In this document: positions 15,910 through 24,555 of the stretch, one piece after another
Numbering within the stretch: position 1 is the stretch's first letter
Layout: each line of letters starts with the position of its first letter
Origin: IDS-8 sp964424805
GTDB taxonomy: Bacteria; Pseudomonadota; Gammaproteobacteria; Steroidobacterales; Woeseiaceae
Direction: 5' to 3'
Length of the DNA stretch: 64,000 nucleotides
NCBI GenBank assembly: GCA_964424805.1
Contig: CAYRKH010000003.1
Location: 54,187 to 118,186, forward strand
Notes under the pieces: model-generated
Told to the model about the DNA's origin: nothing
Databases searched by the model: none
The model's input: the letters and a program-made list of their open reading frames with translations, nothing else
Made by a program: the position numbers and the translations under genes

Positions 15910-17838
15910 ATGCTGATGACACTGATGGAGCGATGGTTCGGCCAGGGAACCACGCCCCAGGACTACCGGACGGCAGACTACTGGCTGCTCTTCCTGGTGC
16001 TCGCAGCGGGTGTGGTCCTGCGGTTCTGGGGCCTCGGCAACGTCGGGTTGCACGGCGACGAGGAAACGATGGCCATGCCGGCGATGGCCATCCTGGAAAC
16101 CGGCGACCCGTACCTGCCGAGCGGTATGTACTACGCCCGGGCGCTTTTGAATATCTACCTCATGTCGGCTTCGGCGTTCCTGTTCGGCGAATCGGAGTGG
16201 GCCTTTCGCCTCCCGTCGGCCATCGTGGGCTCGCTGACCGGGGTCGCCGCCTTCTTCATGGGACGCCGGTTCCTCTCGCCGCCGTTTAATGTCGCCTTCG
16301 TCGCGACCGTCACGCTGCTGCCGAGCCTGATCGTGGTCTCGCAGACGGCGCGGATGTACGTCTTCTTCGTCACCTGCCTCATCTGGTTTGCGGCCTGCGT
16401 GTTCCGGTGGGAACGCGACCGGCGCACGGTGTCCCTCCTGCTGGCGCTCCTCGTCTGGTGCCTCGCGCTGCACTTCCACACCCTGTCGGTGTTCGCCGCG
16501 CCCCTGTTCCTGTTTCCGGGCCTGACCCGGCGATCGTGGCCGATGCTCGGCCAGGGGGCGGCGGCGGCGGTGCTGGGAGGGCTGCTGTACTTCTGGTACT
16601 CCGGCTGGATCTCGAGCAAGTACCCGGAAGCATCGGAGCGTCCCGCGCCGGTGGAGACCGCGAGCGAGGCGACGCCGGTGGAGGCGCTGCTCTCGGTGCC
16701 GGGCGGCGCGTGGGTCATGATCCTGGGCGGACTGATGATCCTGGTGCTCGCCATCCTCCTGTTCAGGATGGCCGTGAAGGGAGGCGGGGAGAAGCTGGTG
16801 CCGCCCGCCCTCGTCATCGCCGGGCTGCTGGCGATGGCGGCGCTCCAGTACCACGCCGGCGGGCTCCTGCTGCTGTTCGGCGCCATCTTCTGGTTGCGCA
16901 GCAGCGCCTTGCCGGCCCGGTGGCTGGTGCCGCCCGTCCTCCTGGCCGTGGCGATGGCCGCTGTGCAACTCTGGGCGCTCCACGGCACCGGCCTTTACCC
17001 CGGGCGTCAACTGGTCGGCGCACTGCTCGGCTGGCCGAGCGTATGGCCGATCCTGCGATTCCTGAGCTACAGCCCCGCGGCGGGCGCGCTGTACGTCGCC
17101 GTGCTCGGCGTCGCATTCTGGCACTTCAGCAAGGGGCAAGCCTTGCGGAAGCACTTCCTGTTTTTCGTCATGGCGGTGTGGGTGCCGCTGCTGGTCATGG
17201 GCCTGTTCCGCTGGGACATTGCCCCCCGGTATGCGCAGGGGCAGATCGGGTATTTCCTGCTCTGCGCCTTCGCGGGGCTTGCGTTCCTGGCGCGCCAGCT
17301 CGGATGGTGGTCCCCCGGTACACGGCCGCCGGTCGGGGTGTCGATAGCGCTGGTGATTGCGTCGGCGGCAATGATCAACCCGGTGGTGCTGGCACGGGTA
17401 GTGAATCCCGGTTACGACCTGTACCCGGACCACCAGGGCGCCGCCCGGTACATCCAGAGCCTGGAGCTCGGCCCGGAGGCCGTCCTGATTGCCGAGGACA
17501 TCCTGCAGCAGACCTACTATCTCGGCGACGTCGACTACTTTCTGCGCGAGTACGACAAGGCGAGGAAATACGCGGTCGTCGAGGAGGGCAGGGCGGTCGA
17601 CCAGTACACCGGTGCAACGGTCATCGGCAGCGGCGACGCGCTTCGCGAGGTGCTGGAGGCGAACCGCGGAAAGCCCGTGTACATCATCGGAAGCGCGGAG
17701 AACTTCGAGGACGGGCGGTGGGTACGCCGGGGGTGGGGCATCGGCGAGGTCCTGCAGTCCGAGCTTCTCGAAGTCGTCTACACGGGCAGGGACGGCAAGA
17801 CCGAGGTCTGGCGCCTCGTCGCAGGGCCGGGCGGCTGA
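15910..17838 (+). CDS. ArnT/PMT-like membrane glycosyltransferase (GT39/GT83 type)
   Basis: A 642-residue polytopic membrane protein with about eleven to twelve hydrophobic helices up to residue 500 and a soluble C-terminal tail. The first periplasmic loop has GLHGDEE (Asp50-Glu51), the acidic motif used for catalysis by polyprenyl-phosphate-sugar-dependent GT-C enzymes. Such enzymes add a sugar from a lipid carrier on the periplasmic side, here probably a side-chain decoration. The ATG at 15910 was chosen because GGAG lies seven bases before it. It heads a plus-strand run with the polymerase and flippase (17859, 19154). Confidence 0.82.
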   Translation: MLMTLMERWFGQGTTPQDYRTADYWLLFLVLAAGVVLRFWGLGNVGLHGDEETMAMPAMAILETGDPYLPSGMYYARALLNIYLMSASAFLFGESEWAFRLPSAIVGSLTGVAAFFMGRRFLSPPFNVAFVATVTLLPSLIVVSQTARMYVFFVTCLIWFAACVFRWERDRRTVSLLLALLVWCLALHFHTLSVFAAPLFLFPGLTRRSWPMLGQGAAAAVLGGLLYFWYSGWISSKYPEASERPAPVETASEATPVEALLSVPGGAWVMILGGLMILVLAILLFRMAVKGGGEKLVPPALVIAGLLAMAALQYHAGGLLLLFGAIFWLRSSALPARWLVPPVLLAVAMAAVQLWALHGTGLYPGRQLVGALLGWPSVWPILRFLSYSPAAGALYVAVLGVAFWHFSKGQALRKHFLFFVMAVWVPLLVMGLFRWDIAPRYAQGQIGYFLLCAFAGLAFLARQLGWWSPGTRPPVGVSIALVIASAAMINPVVLARVVNPGYDLYPDHQGAARYIQSLELGPEAVLIAEDILQQTYYLGDVDYFLREYDKARKYAVVEEGRAVDQYTGATVIGSGDALREVLEANRGKPVYIIGSAENFEDGRWVRRGWGIGEVLQSELLEVVYTGRDGKTEVWRLVAGPGG

Positions 17839-17858
17839 CGCAGGCTGGTACGGCCGGC

Positions 17859-19157
17859 ATGCACGTCCTGCTCTTCCTCCTCTTCTTCGTCCTGTTCACG
17901 GCGACGACGCTGAACTTCGATCTCAGCCTGGCGCCGGGCTTGAGCGTCAAGAATGCCTTCCTGTACCTGATCTTTGCGGCACTTGCGCTAGACGCTGCAC
18001 TGACCCGGCGTCACAAGCTCGAGATCATGCCGGTCCTGGCGCCGTTCGCGCTGTACGCCTATTACGCCATTGCTTCGTGGGTGGTCGTGCTGCTGTTGCT
18101 GGACTATCAAAGCTACAGCGCGCGGACTTCAGCGATCGCCCTCAAATCGCAGGTCGTGGATCATTTCATGGTCCTGCTCATCTTCTTCTACGCAACCCGG
18201 AGCACCTCGCAGGGGATCTGGGTGATCCGCAACATGCTGTGGCTGATCATGCTGGCCAACGTCGTTACCGTGGTGGACGCGCTGAACATCCCGGACCTCG
18301 GCCTGATCGAGCAGCGCACGGACGGGCGTGTGGGCGGGCCGACGGGCTCCTCCAACGAGTACGCCGCGTTCCTCGCGGCGTTCCTGCCGGCGATCGTTGC
18401 ACTCGTCTGGTCGGAGAAAGGTATCCGGAAAACCGTCGCCGGTGCGGGCGCCATCCTGTCCTTTCTTGCCTTTTTCATGGCGGTGTCCCGAGGCGCAATG
18501 GTCGGGCTGCTGGCGGGAAGCGTGGTCGGCGCCTTCTACATGCGCGAGTTCATACCGGGCGTGGTGATGATCCGGACGGGCGTGGCCGCCGTGGCTTGCG
18601 TGACCTTGGCCGTCCTCGGCATGTTTCTTACCGGCTACGGAGACCTGCTGCTCACGCGCTTCGCACAGTTCGATGCCGGCACCATCAACACCGTGAGCTC
18701 GGGGCGCACCATGATCTGGCTCAGGGCACTGGAAAGCATGACCGAGAACCCGGTTACGTTCATCACGGGCTACGGCTGGGATGCCTACAATGCCTTCTAC
18801 TTTCGTTTCTCGACTCACAACAGCTACCTCGGCATCCTGTACGACCTGGGGCTCATCGGTCTCGTCCTCATGCTGTTGGTCTATGTCAACATCCTCCGGA
18901 CGGTACGTTCCGCGCTGCGATACGCCGATCCGGATACCCGGCGGCTGCTGATGGCTTTCATTTTCGGCTTCCTGTCGCTGCTGGCCGCCCTTTCTTTCGG
19001 TACGCTGCAGTCCACCTGGCTATACGTCTGGGCGTTCGTCGGCATGTCACTCCGGATCGCGGTCACGGAAAAGGAGGCGGCAGCGGTAGAAGAAGTGCCC
19101 GTTTCCGGCGTTCTCCGGGCGCGGCGCGCCGCCGGGGCGAGTAGCACGCACCCATGA
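17859..19157 (+). CDS. O-antigen ligase/Wzy-type polymerase
   Basis: A 432-residue integral membrane protein with about ten to twelve predicted helices. The region STHNSYLGILYDLGLIG (about 306-322), together with the preceding long periplasmic loop, is typical of the Wzy_C/O-antigen ligase superfamily. It most likely polymerises lipid-linked repeat units on the periplasmic face of the inner membrane. Start ATG 17859 lies 20 bases after the preceding stop. Its TGA overlaps the ATG of the flippase (ATGA at 19154-19157), so polymerase and flippase are translated together. It is the only polymerase candidate in the window. Confidence 0.85.
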   Translation: MHVLLFLLFFVLFTATTLNFDLSLAPGLSVKNAFLYLIFAALALDAALTRRHKLEIMPVLAPFALYAYYAIASWVVVLLLLDYQSYSARTSAIALKSQVVDHFMVLLIFFYATRSTSQGIWVIRNMLWLIMLANVVTVVDALNIPDLGLIEQRTDGRVGGPTGSSNEYAAFLAAFLPAIVALVWSEKGIRKTVAGAGAILSFLAFFMAVSRGAMVGLLAGSVVGAFYMREFIPGVVMIRTGVAAVACVTLAVLGMFLTGYGDLLLTRFAQFDAGTINTVSSGRTMIWLRALESMTENPVTFITGYGWDAYNAFYFRFSTHNSYLGILYDLGLIGLVLMLLVYVNILRTVRSALRYADPDTRRLLMAFIFGFLSLLAALSFGTLQSTWLYVWAFVGMSLRIAVTEKEAAAVEEVPVSGVLRARRAAGASSTHP

Positions 19158-20632
19158 AGGGGCTGCTGAGCCTGCTGTCGATCAACATCAGCGGGAAAGC
19201 CGTCAGCATGGTCGTGTTCGCGTTTCTGGCGCGAACGCTGGAGATGCAGCACCTCGCCTACATCGGCCTCATCCCCCCGCTCGCTGCCGTGCTCTTCATC
19301 AGCATGAGCTTCGGCGTCACCACGACGCTCCAGCGCGACTTTCCGCGCATGCGCGTCAAGGAACCCGGGCGTGCGAACGCCATGATGCGCGCGGCCTACA
19401 TCATCGGCTGCTTCTCGGTCGTGCTCATGTTCGCGCTGCTGTTTCCGCTCACCGGCACCTGGACGCCGCTCGTGCTCGGCGGCTATGACTTCGATCCGGA
19501 GACGATACGCTGGATTACGCTGCCGCTTGCCGGTTACATGTTCATGGAATTGAACGGATCCATGCTCATCACGCGCAACGAGGCAACGGCCTACGGCGTG
19601 ATCCGCGTCTATGGCGATATCGCTGCGAAAACGAGCGCCCTGTTCTTCTATCTCTGGCGGCCGTCCGAGCTTTCGCTGTTCCTGGGGCTGGCAGCGGGGC
19701 AGTTGCCGTTCTGCCTCGCGCTGCTCTGGACCACCCGGCGCTGGCTGTTCCGGCGGGAGATCGCGTCGCCGTTCGCATTGATCGCGGACTCCGGCGTGTT
19801 CTACGCGGAGGCGGTGTTCCAGATGCTCCGCAGTCGCGGCGATGCGCTGCTGGTATCGTCGATCCTCGGTCCGGTGGCGATGGCGGGCTATTACGTTGCA
19901 AAGACCGTAGCCATGCAGCTCCAGGTGCTGTTCCGGCCGGTGACCTCCATCATCATACCGGTCTTCTCGGCCCGGTTCGGCGAGGGGCCGGGGGCGCTGT
20001 CGGCAATGTTCCGGAGAGTCTGGTCCGTCGCGCCGCCGGTGTTTGTCTGGCTGGCTTCCATACTGGCGGCGATGGCGCCGTTCTTGATCGCGGTGATCGC
20101 CGGCCCGGCCTACGCCGGCACCTGGGAAACCGCGCTGTTCCTCTGTTACGGGTCGGCTGCCATGAGCATCTACGCGATCGCGGCGCAGGTCCTCCTGGTG
20201 ATGGGCACGAGGGTGGAGCGTTTTCGCGTGGTGCTGATGCACGCGGCGCTGCTGGCCGTGCTCATGCTCGTCGTGCGCGACCGCTTCGGCCCGGAGGGTA
20301 TTGCAGCGGCCTGGCTGGTCGCTGCCGTCGTGACCATCTTCGTGATCCGGGTGCGGGCGCGTTACATCGGCTTCGATTGGCCGGGCTCGGGTGCGCTGTG
20401 GCGCGCGATACTGATTTCCGTGCCGGTGCCGCTGGTGAGCCTGTACGTCATCGGCTACGGCAGCCACCCCGACTGGATCTACGTCCTGCAGACAGCCGTG
20501 CTGGGAGCGCTGAGCCTGGTCGCGGTGATCCGGCTACAGGGCCCGTTCGAGGAGAAGCAGATGATCGCCGCTATTCCGGGACCGATCGTGCCGGCTTACC
20601 GGCTCATTCGCCGGTCTGCGACGCATGAATGA
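19154..20632 (+). CDS. Wzx-type polysaccharide flippase
   Basis: A 492-residue membrane protein with about fourteen hydrophobic helices spread evenly, resembling the polysaccharide transporter/MATE-like group (opening LLSINISGKAVSMVVFAFLARTLE-like, central YYVAKTVAMQLQVLFRPV, helix pairs to the end). It would flip undecaprenyl-linked repeat units across the inner membrane. ATGA overlap with the polymerase gene shows coupling. A second flippase gene lies at 43417-44859, so two transport steps or two polymers are possible. Confidence 0.87.
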   Translation: MKGLLSLLSINISGKAVSMVVFAFLARTLEMQHLAYIGLIPPLAAVLFISMSFGVTTTLQRDFPRMRVKEPGRANAMMRAAYIIGCFSVVLMFALLFPLTGTWTPLVLGGYDFDPETIRWITLPLAGYMFMELNGSMLITRNEATAYGVIRVYGDIAAKTSALFFYLWRPSELSLFLGLAAGQLPFCLALLWTTRRWLFRREIASPFALIADSGVFYAEAVFQMLRSRGDALLVSSILGPVAMAGYYVAKTVAMQLQVLFRPVTSIIIPVFSARFGEGPGALSAMFRRVWSVAPPVFVWLASILAAMAPFLIAVIAGPAYAGTWETALFLCYGSAAMSIYAIAAQVLLVMGTRVERFRVVLMHAALLAVLMLVVRDRFGPEGIAAAWLVAAVVTIFVIRVRARYIGFDWPGSGALWRAILISVPVPLVSLYVIGYGSHPDWIYVLQTAVLGALSLVAVIRLQGPFEEKQMIAAIPGPIVPAYRLIRRSATHE

Positions 20633-20644
20633 GTCACCGGGGAC

Positions 20645-22504
20645 TCAGTTCCAGCGTTCTCTCCACATCTCGAACGTGAGGAGGAACCACAGCGGGTCCG
20701 CGAGGGACGTTTTGCCGGCATGGAAATCCTTGACGATGCGGTTGACCTGGCGCCAGTCCATTATTCCGGCGTTTCGTATGCGGCCCGGCGCCAGGAAATC
20801 GTCGACGAGCTCCCGGAGGTCTCCCCTGAGCCAAAGGGCTTTGGGTATGGCGAATCCTTTCTTCGGCCGATCGACCAGCTCTCTCGGAACGTGCCGATAA
20901 AGGATCTTCCTGAGTATGTGCTTGGGGCCCAGTGCTCCGCGCCGCAAATGGGGTGGAAGGCGAAATGCGAGCTCCGCCAACCGGTGATCCAGCAGCGGGT
21001 CACGGCCTTCGATGCCGACCGCCATGGTAGTCCGGTCCACCTTGGTCAGGATGTCCCCGGGGAGGTAATGGTGGAAGTCGCGGAGGCTGATCTGCGTCGC
21101 GGCATCTCCCGGGTAGGAATTCATCTCACCCGGACCCTCGTAGTGGCCCAGGAGACTGCGGATCTGGCCGGGATACCAGGTAGACATCGCCAGGTTGATC
21201 AGTCCGCGCGGCGTCGGGTCACCGAACATCTCGTTCCAGTAGTGGAGCTTTCGAATCGGTGTCCACAGCGCTGCCGGGGGCAGCCGCGCGGAACCCGCGC
21301 GCACGGCGTCCGGCATCCATCCCGGCACCTTCGCCAGCCGATCCAGCCGGCGAAGTACTCCGGTATAGGCGTTGTAGCCGCTGAACAATTCATCGCCGCC
21401 GTCGGCGGACAGTACGACCTTGACCTCCCGGCTGGCCAGCCGGGAAACGAGCAGCGTCGGAATGCTGGATGAATCGGCGAAGGGCTCGTCGAACAGGCCG
21501 CCCCAGTCCTTTGCAATGTCCAGCGCTTCGCGCGGCTCGAGAATGTATTCGGCGTGTGTCGTGCCGCAATGCTCCGCCACGCGTCGCGCCCATCGGGACT
21601 CGTCGTGACTCTTCTCGGCGAAGCCGATGGTAAACGTGCGGATCGGCTGGTCGTAGTGCCGGGCCAGCAGGGCCGTAACCAACGAGGAATCCACGCCTCC
21701 CGACAGGTAAACGCCGACGGGGACGTCCGACACCATCCGATGCCTGAAGGCGTCGACCAGCAAGGCTTCGAGCTCGGCTTCAATGTCTTCGTCGCTGCCT
21801 TCCAGGGGCACATCCAGGGCGTCGAGCACGGACCAGTAAGGCTCGACGACCGGTTGCCGCCCCTTTTTGATCTTCAGCCGGTGTCCGGGTCGTAACTTGC
21901 GGACGCCCTGGTAGATGCTGCGATCGTCCGGCACATAGCCGTACTGCAGGAATTCACCGAGTGCCTGCCGGTCGATCTCGGGCGACCAGTGGCGAAACGC
22001 CCGCAGCGCCTTCAGCTCCGAGCCGAAGCACAAAGAGCTGCCGTCCCAGCCGAAGTACAGTGGCTTCACGCCGACCCGGTCGCGGATGAGCTCGAGGACC
22101 TGTTCCCGTTCATCCCATAGCGCAATGGCAAAGATGCCGATGAATTGTTCGACGGCGGCCGATCCCCATTCCCTGAAGGCGTGGAGGATGACTTCGGTAT
22201 CGCCGCTACCCGTGAAGGAATGCCCGAGGGATTCCAGCCGGGCGCGAATATCCGCGAAGTTGTAAATTTCACCGTTGAAAACGATGACGTGGCGTCCGTC
22301 AGCCGACACCATCGGCTGGTGCCCGTGCGCGGAGAGATCGAGGATGGACAGCCGCGTGTGGCCGAATGCCACGCCGGAGCCATTCAGCCAGGTACCGCGA
22401 TCGTCCGGTCCCCGGTGCTCCAGCAGGCCGACGGCTTTCTCGAGATCATCCCGCAGGTGATCGCCGCCGGAGTTCCCGGCCAGGATGCCGACGATTCCAC
22501 ACAT
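20645..22504 (-). CDS. asnB: Glutamine-dependent asparagine synthetase-like amidotransferase
   Basis: A 619-residue AsnB-type protein. Cys2 after the initiator is the class II glutaminase nucleophile (MCGIVGI), with RGPDD and NGEIYN in the glutaminase domain; the synthetase domain has the PPi-loop SGGVDSS and SADGGDELFSGY. It amidates a carboxylate using glutamine and ATP. In exopolysaccharide loci such proteins are thought to amidate uronic acids or another EPS precursor instead of aspartate, which fits the AlgD-type dehydrogenase nearby, but this is inference. It is convergent with the flippase gene, 12 bases apart. A second AsnB-like gene is at 57343. Confidence 0.9.
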   Translation of the reverse strand: MCGIVGILAGNSGGDHLRDDLEKAVGLLEHRGPDDRGTWLNGSGVAFGHTRLSILDLSAHGHQPMVSADGRHVIVFNGEIYNFADIRARLESLGHSFTGSGDTEVILHAFREWGSAAVEQFIGIFAIALWDEREQVLELIRDRVGVKPLYFGWDGSSLCFGSELKALRAFRHWSPEIDRQALGEFLQYGYVPDDRSIYQGVRKLRPGHRLKIKKGRQPVVEPYWSVLDALDVPLEGSDEDIEAELEALLVDAFRHRMVSDVPVGVYLSGGVDSSLVTALLARHYDQPIRTFTIGFAEKSHDESRWARRVAEHCGTTHAEYILEPREALDIAKDWGGLFDEPFADSSSIPTLLVSRLASREVKVVLSADGGDELFSGYNAYTGVLRRLDRLAKVPGWMPDAVRAGSARLPPAALWTPIRKLHYWNEMFGDPTPRGLINLAMSTWYPGQIRSLLGHYEGPGEMNSYPGDAATQISLRDFHHYLPGDILTKVDRTTMAVGIEGRDPLLDHRLAELAFRLPPHLRRGALGPKHILRKILYRHVPRELVDRPKKGFAIPKALWLRGDLRELVDDFLAPGRIRNAGIMDWRQVNRIVKDFHAGKTSLADPLWFLLTFEMWRERWN

Positions 22505-22905
22505 GTCAAAAGTTACCGGGAAACAACGGAGTTAAAATGCAGGGTCATGACTGACAGTCAAATCATACACGAGACGATGGCCGGTAAAACGCCGGACCAT
22601 TCCACGACGTCGGGCAATCGTCTGCATTGAGCGACGGCCGCCGAATCGGTTGTTGACACATTATGTCCAGCGATGCGATGCTCCGCTCCGCAAAAGGCGA
22701 ACTTGTTGAAAGGCAAGGGCGCAAAGCTACCGGTCTAAGGGACTCGCGAGAGCCTATGACAGCGGGGTTGCCAAATGGGGTCATCGGTGCGGTGCAATCG
22801 CGTCCGCACGTCCCGGTTTTCCTGCACCTCCCTTGCCCGGTAGCGTGCGCGGCGATACCGCCGTACATGTCGATAAATATAGAACCGGCAGGGGAATCAA
22901 GGTTC
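22505..22905. other. Divergent intergenic region before the first lyase gene
   Basis: This 401-base region holds no supported gene. It has a perfect small palindrome GACTG-A-CAGTC (22549-22559) close to the start of the asparagine synthetase gene and a TTGACA (22653-22658) lacking a convincing -10. A sigma-54-like match near 22757-22771 lacks one invariant G and was not called. Confidence 0.45.
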
Positions 22906-24111
22906 ATGAAGCAACAAGCAATTCGCAGGATAAGCTTTCGCAGGATCGCTGCCGTCCAGGCAGCAGCAATATTAATCGCGGCGCCCGCCATCGGTGCCGG
23001 CGAGATCGTATGGTCCGGCAACTACGAGAACGGAAACTTCAGGCAGTGGAACAAGTGGGACGATCCGGACGTTGTGTCGTTCTCGCAGGTTCCCGAGTAC
23101 GGTCGTCCTATCCAGTACGGCGGCCAGCCATCAAAGCATGTCGGCAATGGAGACCTGCTGTCACTGGTAGCGGCAACGGAGCGCACCATCAACGGCATCT
23201 ACTACCCCAAAGGGCCGACCCGCGGCAGTAGCGAGTACGCCGCCAAGTTTACGGTGAAGAACTCGGCGAACGGCAGCAAGCCGCGGGACTGCGATGGCAG
23301 CGACTGCGGCCGCCGGCGGACCGAGCTGACGGTCCAGGCCACGCTGCCGGAACTTTATAACGCCCTGGGTTACAGGAGCGAACGTTGGATGTCGATCAGC
23401 CACTTCCTGCCGGCGGACTGGGATGACGCCGGCAGCAGTTGGGGCGTGCTGGTGTTCCAGGTGAAGCCGCGAAAGGACGGCGGTGGTGTCGGCCCCTGTA
23501 TCGACATCGAGGTCCACCGCGGGCACTGGCAAGTGAGGCACGCGTGGACCGACATCAAGGACTTCCGTAGCCAGATTCCCTACCGACAGTCGGTGCGGTA
23601 TTCGCCGAGTTATCCCGCTTCCGGTAAGGAGAGCGGAGACCTGCTGTCCGATTTTCCGGATGTAAGCGAATCGCGCGCGGCTCTCGCGGACTTGAATAAA
23701 GGCGGTTGGACGGATTGGGTCTTCCACGTCGTTTTCGACGCACGGGGCGCCGGCGATGGCGGCAAGGGCCTGCTGGAGCTATGGAAGCGTGCAGGGGACG
23801 GCCCGTGGGTAAAGGTTCTGGACATAAAGCCCGGCAAGGTTACCGTGGACGGCCAGACGTACGATCGCGGGATCTGCTACAACTCGCCTGACGGGTTCGG
23901 TATCAAAGCCGGCATGTACATGGACGAGCGCCAGGTATGGAATCTCAACGACAATCGCGTTCTCTACAACGCGAACATCAAGGTGGGGAGCGCGTCGACT
24001 CCCTTCTCGGAAATGTCACCGGACGGATCGGCACCCGGCCAATCGGGAGCAGAGGAGCCGCCGCCGGATTACGTCGTCTCTCCGCCCCGGCCACCGACGA
24101 TTGTCCAATAG
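22906..24111 (+). CDS. Secreted polysaccharide lyase (PF14099-like), copy 1
   Basis: A 401-residue predicted periplasmic enzyme. Residues 1-31 form a signal peptide (twin arginines RR.SFRR, then a hydrophobic run ending AIGA|GE). The mature part resembles the heparin lyase I/PL20-like beta-jelly-roll family: SSEYAAKFTV, RRRTELTVQ, WMSISHFLP, VLVFQVKP, GWTDWVFHVVFD and the C-terminal GFGIKAGMYMDE. It would cut uronate-containing polysaccharide by beta-elimination, probably trimming or releasing the polymer made here. The Pro-rich C-terminal tail (PPPDYVVSPPRPPT) is not part of the fold. ATG 22906 is chosen because the signal peptide begins there. It is paralogous to 24556-25749. Confidence 0.8.
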   Translation: MKQQAIRRISFRRIAAVQAAAILIAAPAIGAGEIVWSGNYENGNFRQWNKWDDPDVVSFSQVPEYGRPIQYGGQPSKHVGNGDLLSLVAATERTINGIYYPKGPTRGSSEYAAKFTVKNSANGSKPRDCDGSDCGRRRTELTVQATLPELYNALGYRSERWMSISHFLPADWDDAGSSWGVLVFQVKPRKDGGGVGPCIDIEVHRGHWQVRHAWTDIKDFRSQIPYRQSVRYSPSYPASGKESGDLLSDFPDVSESRAALADLNKGGWTDWVFHVVFDARGAGDGGKGLLELWKRAGDGPWVKVLDIKPGKVTVDGQTYDRGICYNSPDGFGIKAGMYMDERQVWNLNDNRVLYNANIKVGSASTPFSEMSPDGSAPGQSGAEEPPPDYVVSPPRPPTIVQ

Positions 24112-24124
24112 GTTGGCGCTGAGT

Positions 24125-24163
24125 GGCGGGGGTTGGGCGGTTAAAAGCCCCCATGGCCCCGCC
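24125..24163 (+). terminator. Hairpin after lyase copy 1
   Basis: GGCGGGG and CCCCGCC arms enclose a 25-base interior, 13 bases past the stop codon. There is no T run directly after. A matching hairpin follows the paralog-like fragment beyond the gap (24281-24316). Confidence 0.5.
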
Positions 24164-24216
24164 GGTGGGTCGCCCCGTTTTGTAGCGGTTTGGGGTTGGA
24201 AGTACGAACCCGCGCA

Positions 24217-24226
24217 NNNNNNNNNN
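24217..24226. other. Assembly gap of 10 N
   Basis: Ten undetermined bases between two tandem lyase paralogs. The sequence directly after the gap repeats the 3' end of copy 1, so the join probably hides repeated DNA of unknown length. Confidence 0.95.
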
Positions 24227-24316
24227 ACGTCGTCTCCCCGCCCCGCCCACCGACGTTTGTCAAATCGGTTGGCGCTGTGGGGCGGCATGGCGGCAGTAAA
24301 ACGCCGCAATGCCGCC
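24227..24316 (+). pseudogene. 3' end of a further lyase copy, cut by the gap
   Basis: Bases 24227-24285 match the end of lyase copy 1 and its 3' flank (24071-24129) with only about ten mismatches. The frame reads VVSPPRPPTFVKSVG against VVSPPRPPTIVQ-stop. The following hairpin (GGCGGCAT / ATGCCGCC, 24281-24316) corresponds to the hairpin after copy 1. The body of this copy is missing or lies in the gap. Confidence 0.6.
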
Positions 24317-24394
24317 GCAGGAGTGACGCCAATTTGAGACGCTTTTGCGTGTTGACAGTCCTACCCGGCGATGCGATTCTCCCGCCCCTTTACA

Positions 24395-24413
24395 TAATAC
24401 GACTCACTTAGGG
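24395..24413 (+). other. T7-promoter-like sequence
   Basis: TAATACGACTCACTTAGGG equals the phage T7 class III promoter core except for one missing A. It is about 160 bases upstream of lyase copy 2 and about 170 bases after the assembly gap. It may be coincidence, a vector or adapter trace, or a real element. Confidence 0.4.
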
Positions 24414-24555
24414 CAAGGCCGCGCGAGCGGCCGAAAGTGGTTCGACCTACAGTAGGGCGGGACGCCGTTGAACGCGCCTTCCCGCCGCTTGTCAGATTTA
24501 TCGCTTGATCCGGTGCCGGCAGCGGCATCGGAAAGACCGTATGGGGAAAGCGCAC

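Noticed and set aside
16407..17858. Long N-terminal extension of the polymerase gene
   Set aside because: This stretch is the out-of-frame shadow of the ArnT/PMT-like gene; its translation is Arg/Pro/Gly-rich and the polymerase homology begins at the ATG at 17859.
22757..22771. Third sigma-54 promoter before the lyase gene
   Set aside because: TGACAGCGGGGTTGC lacks the second invariant G of the -24 element.
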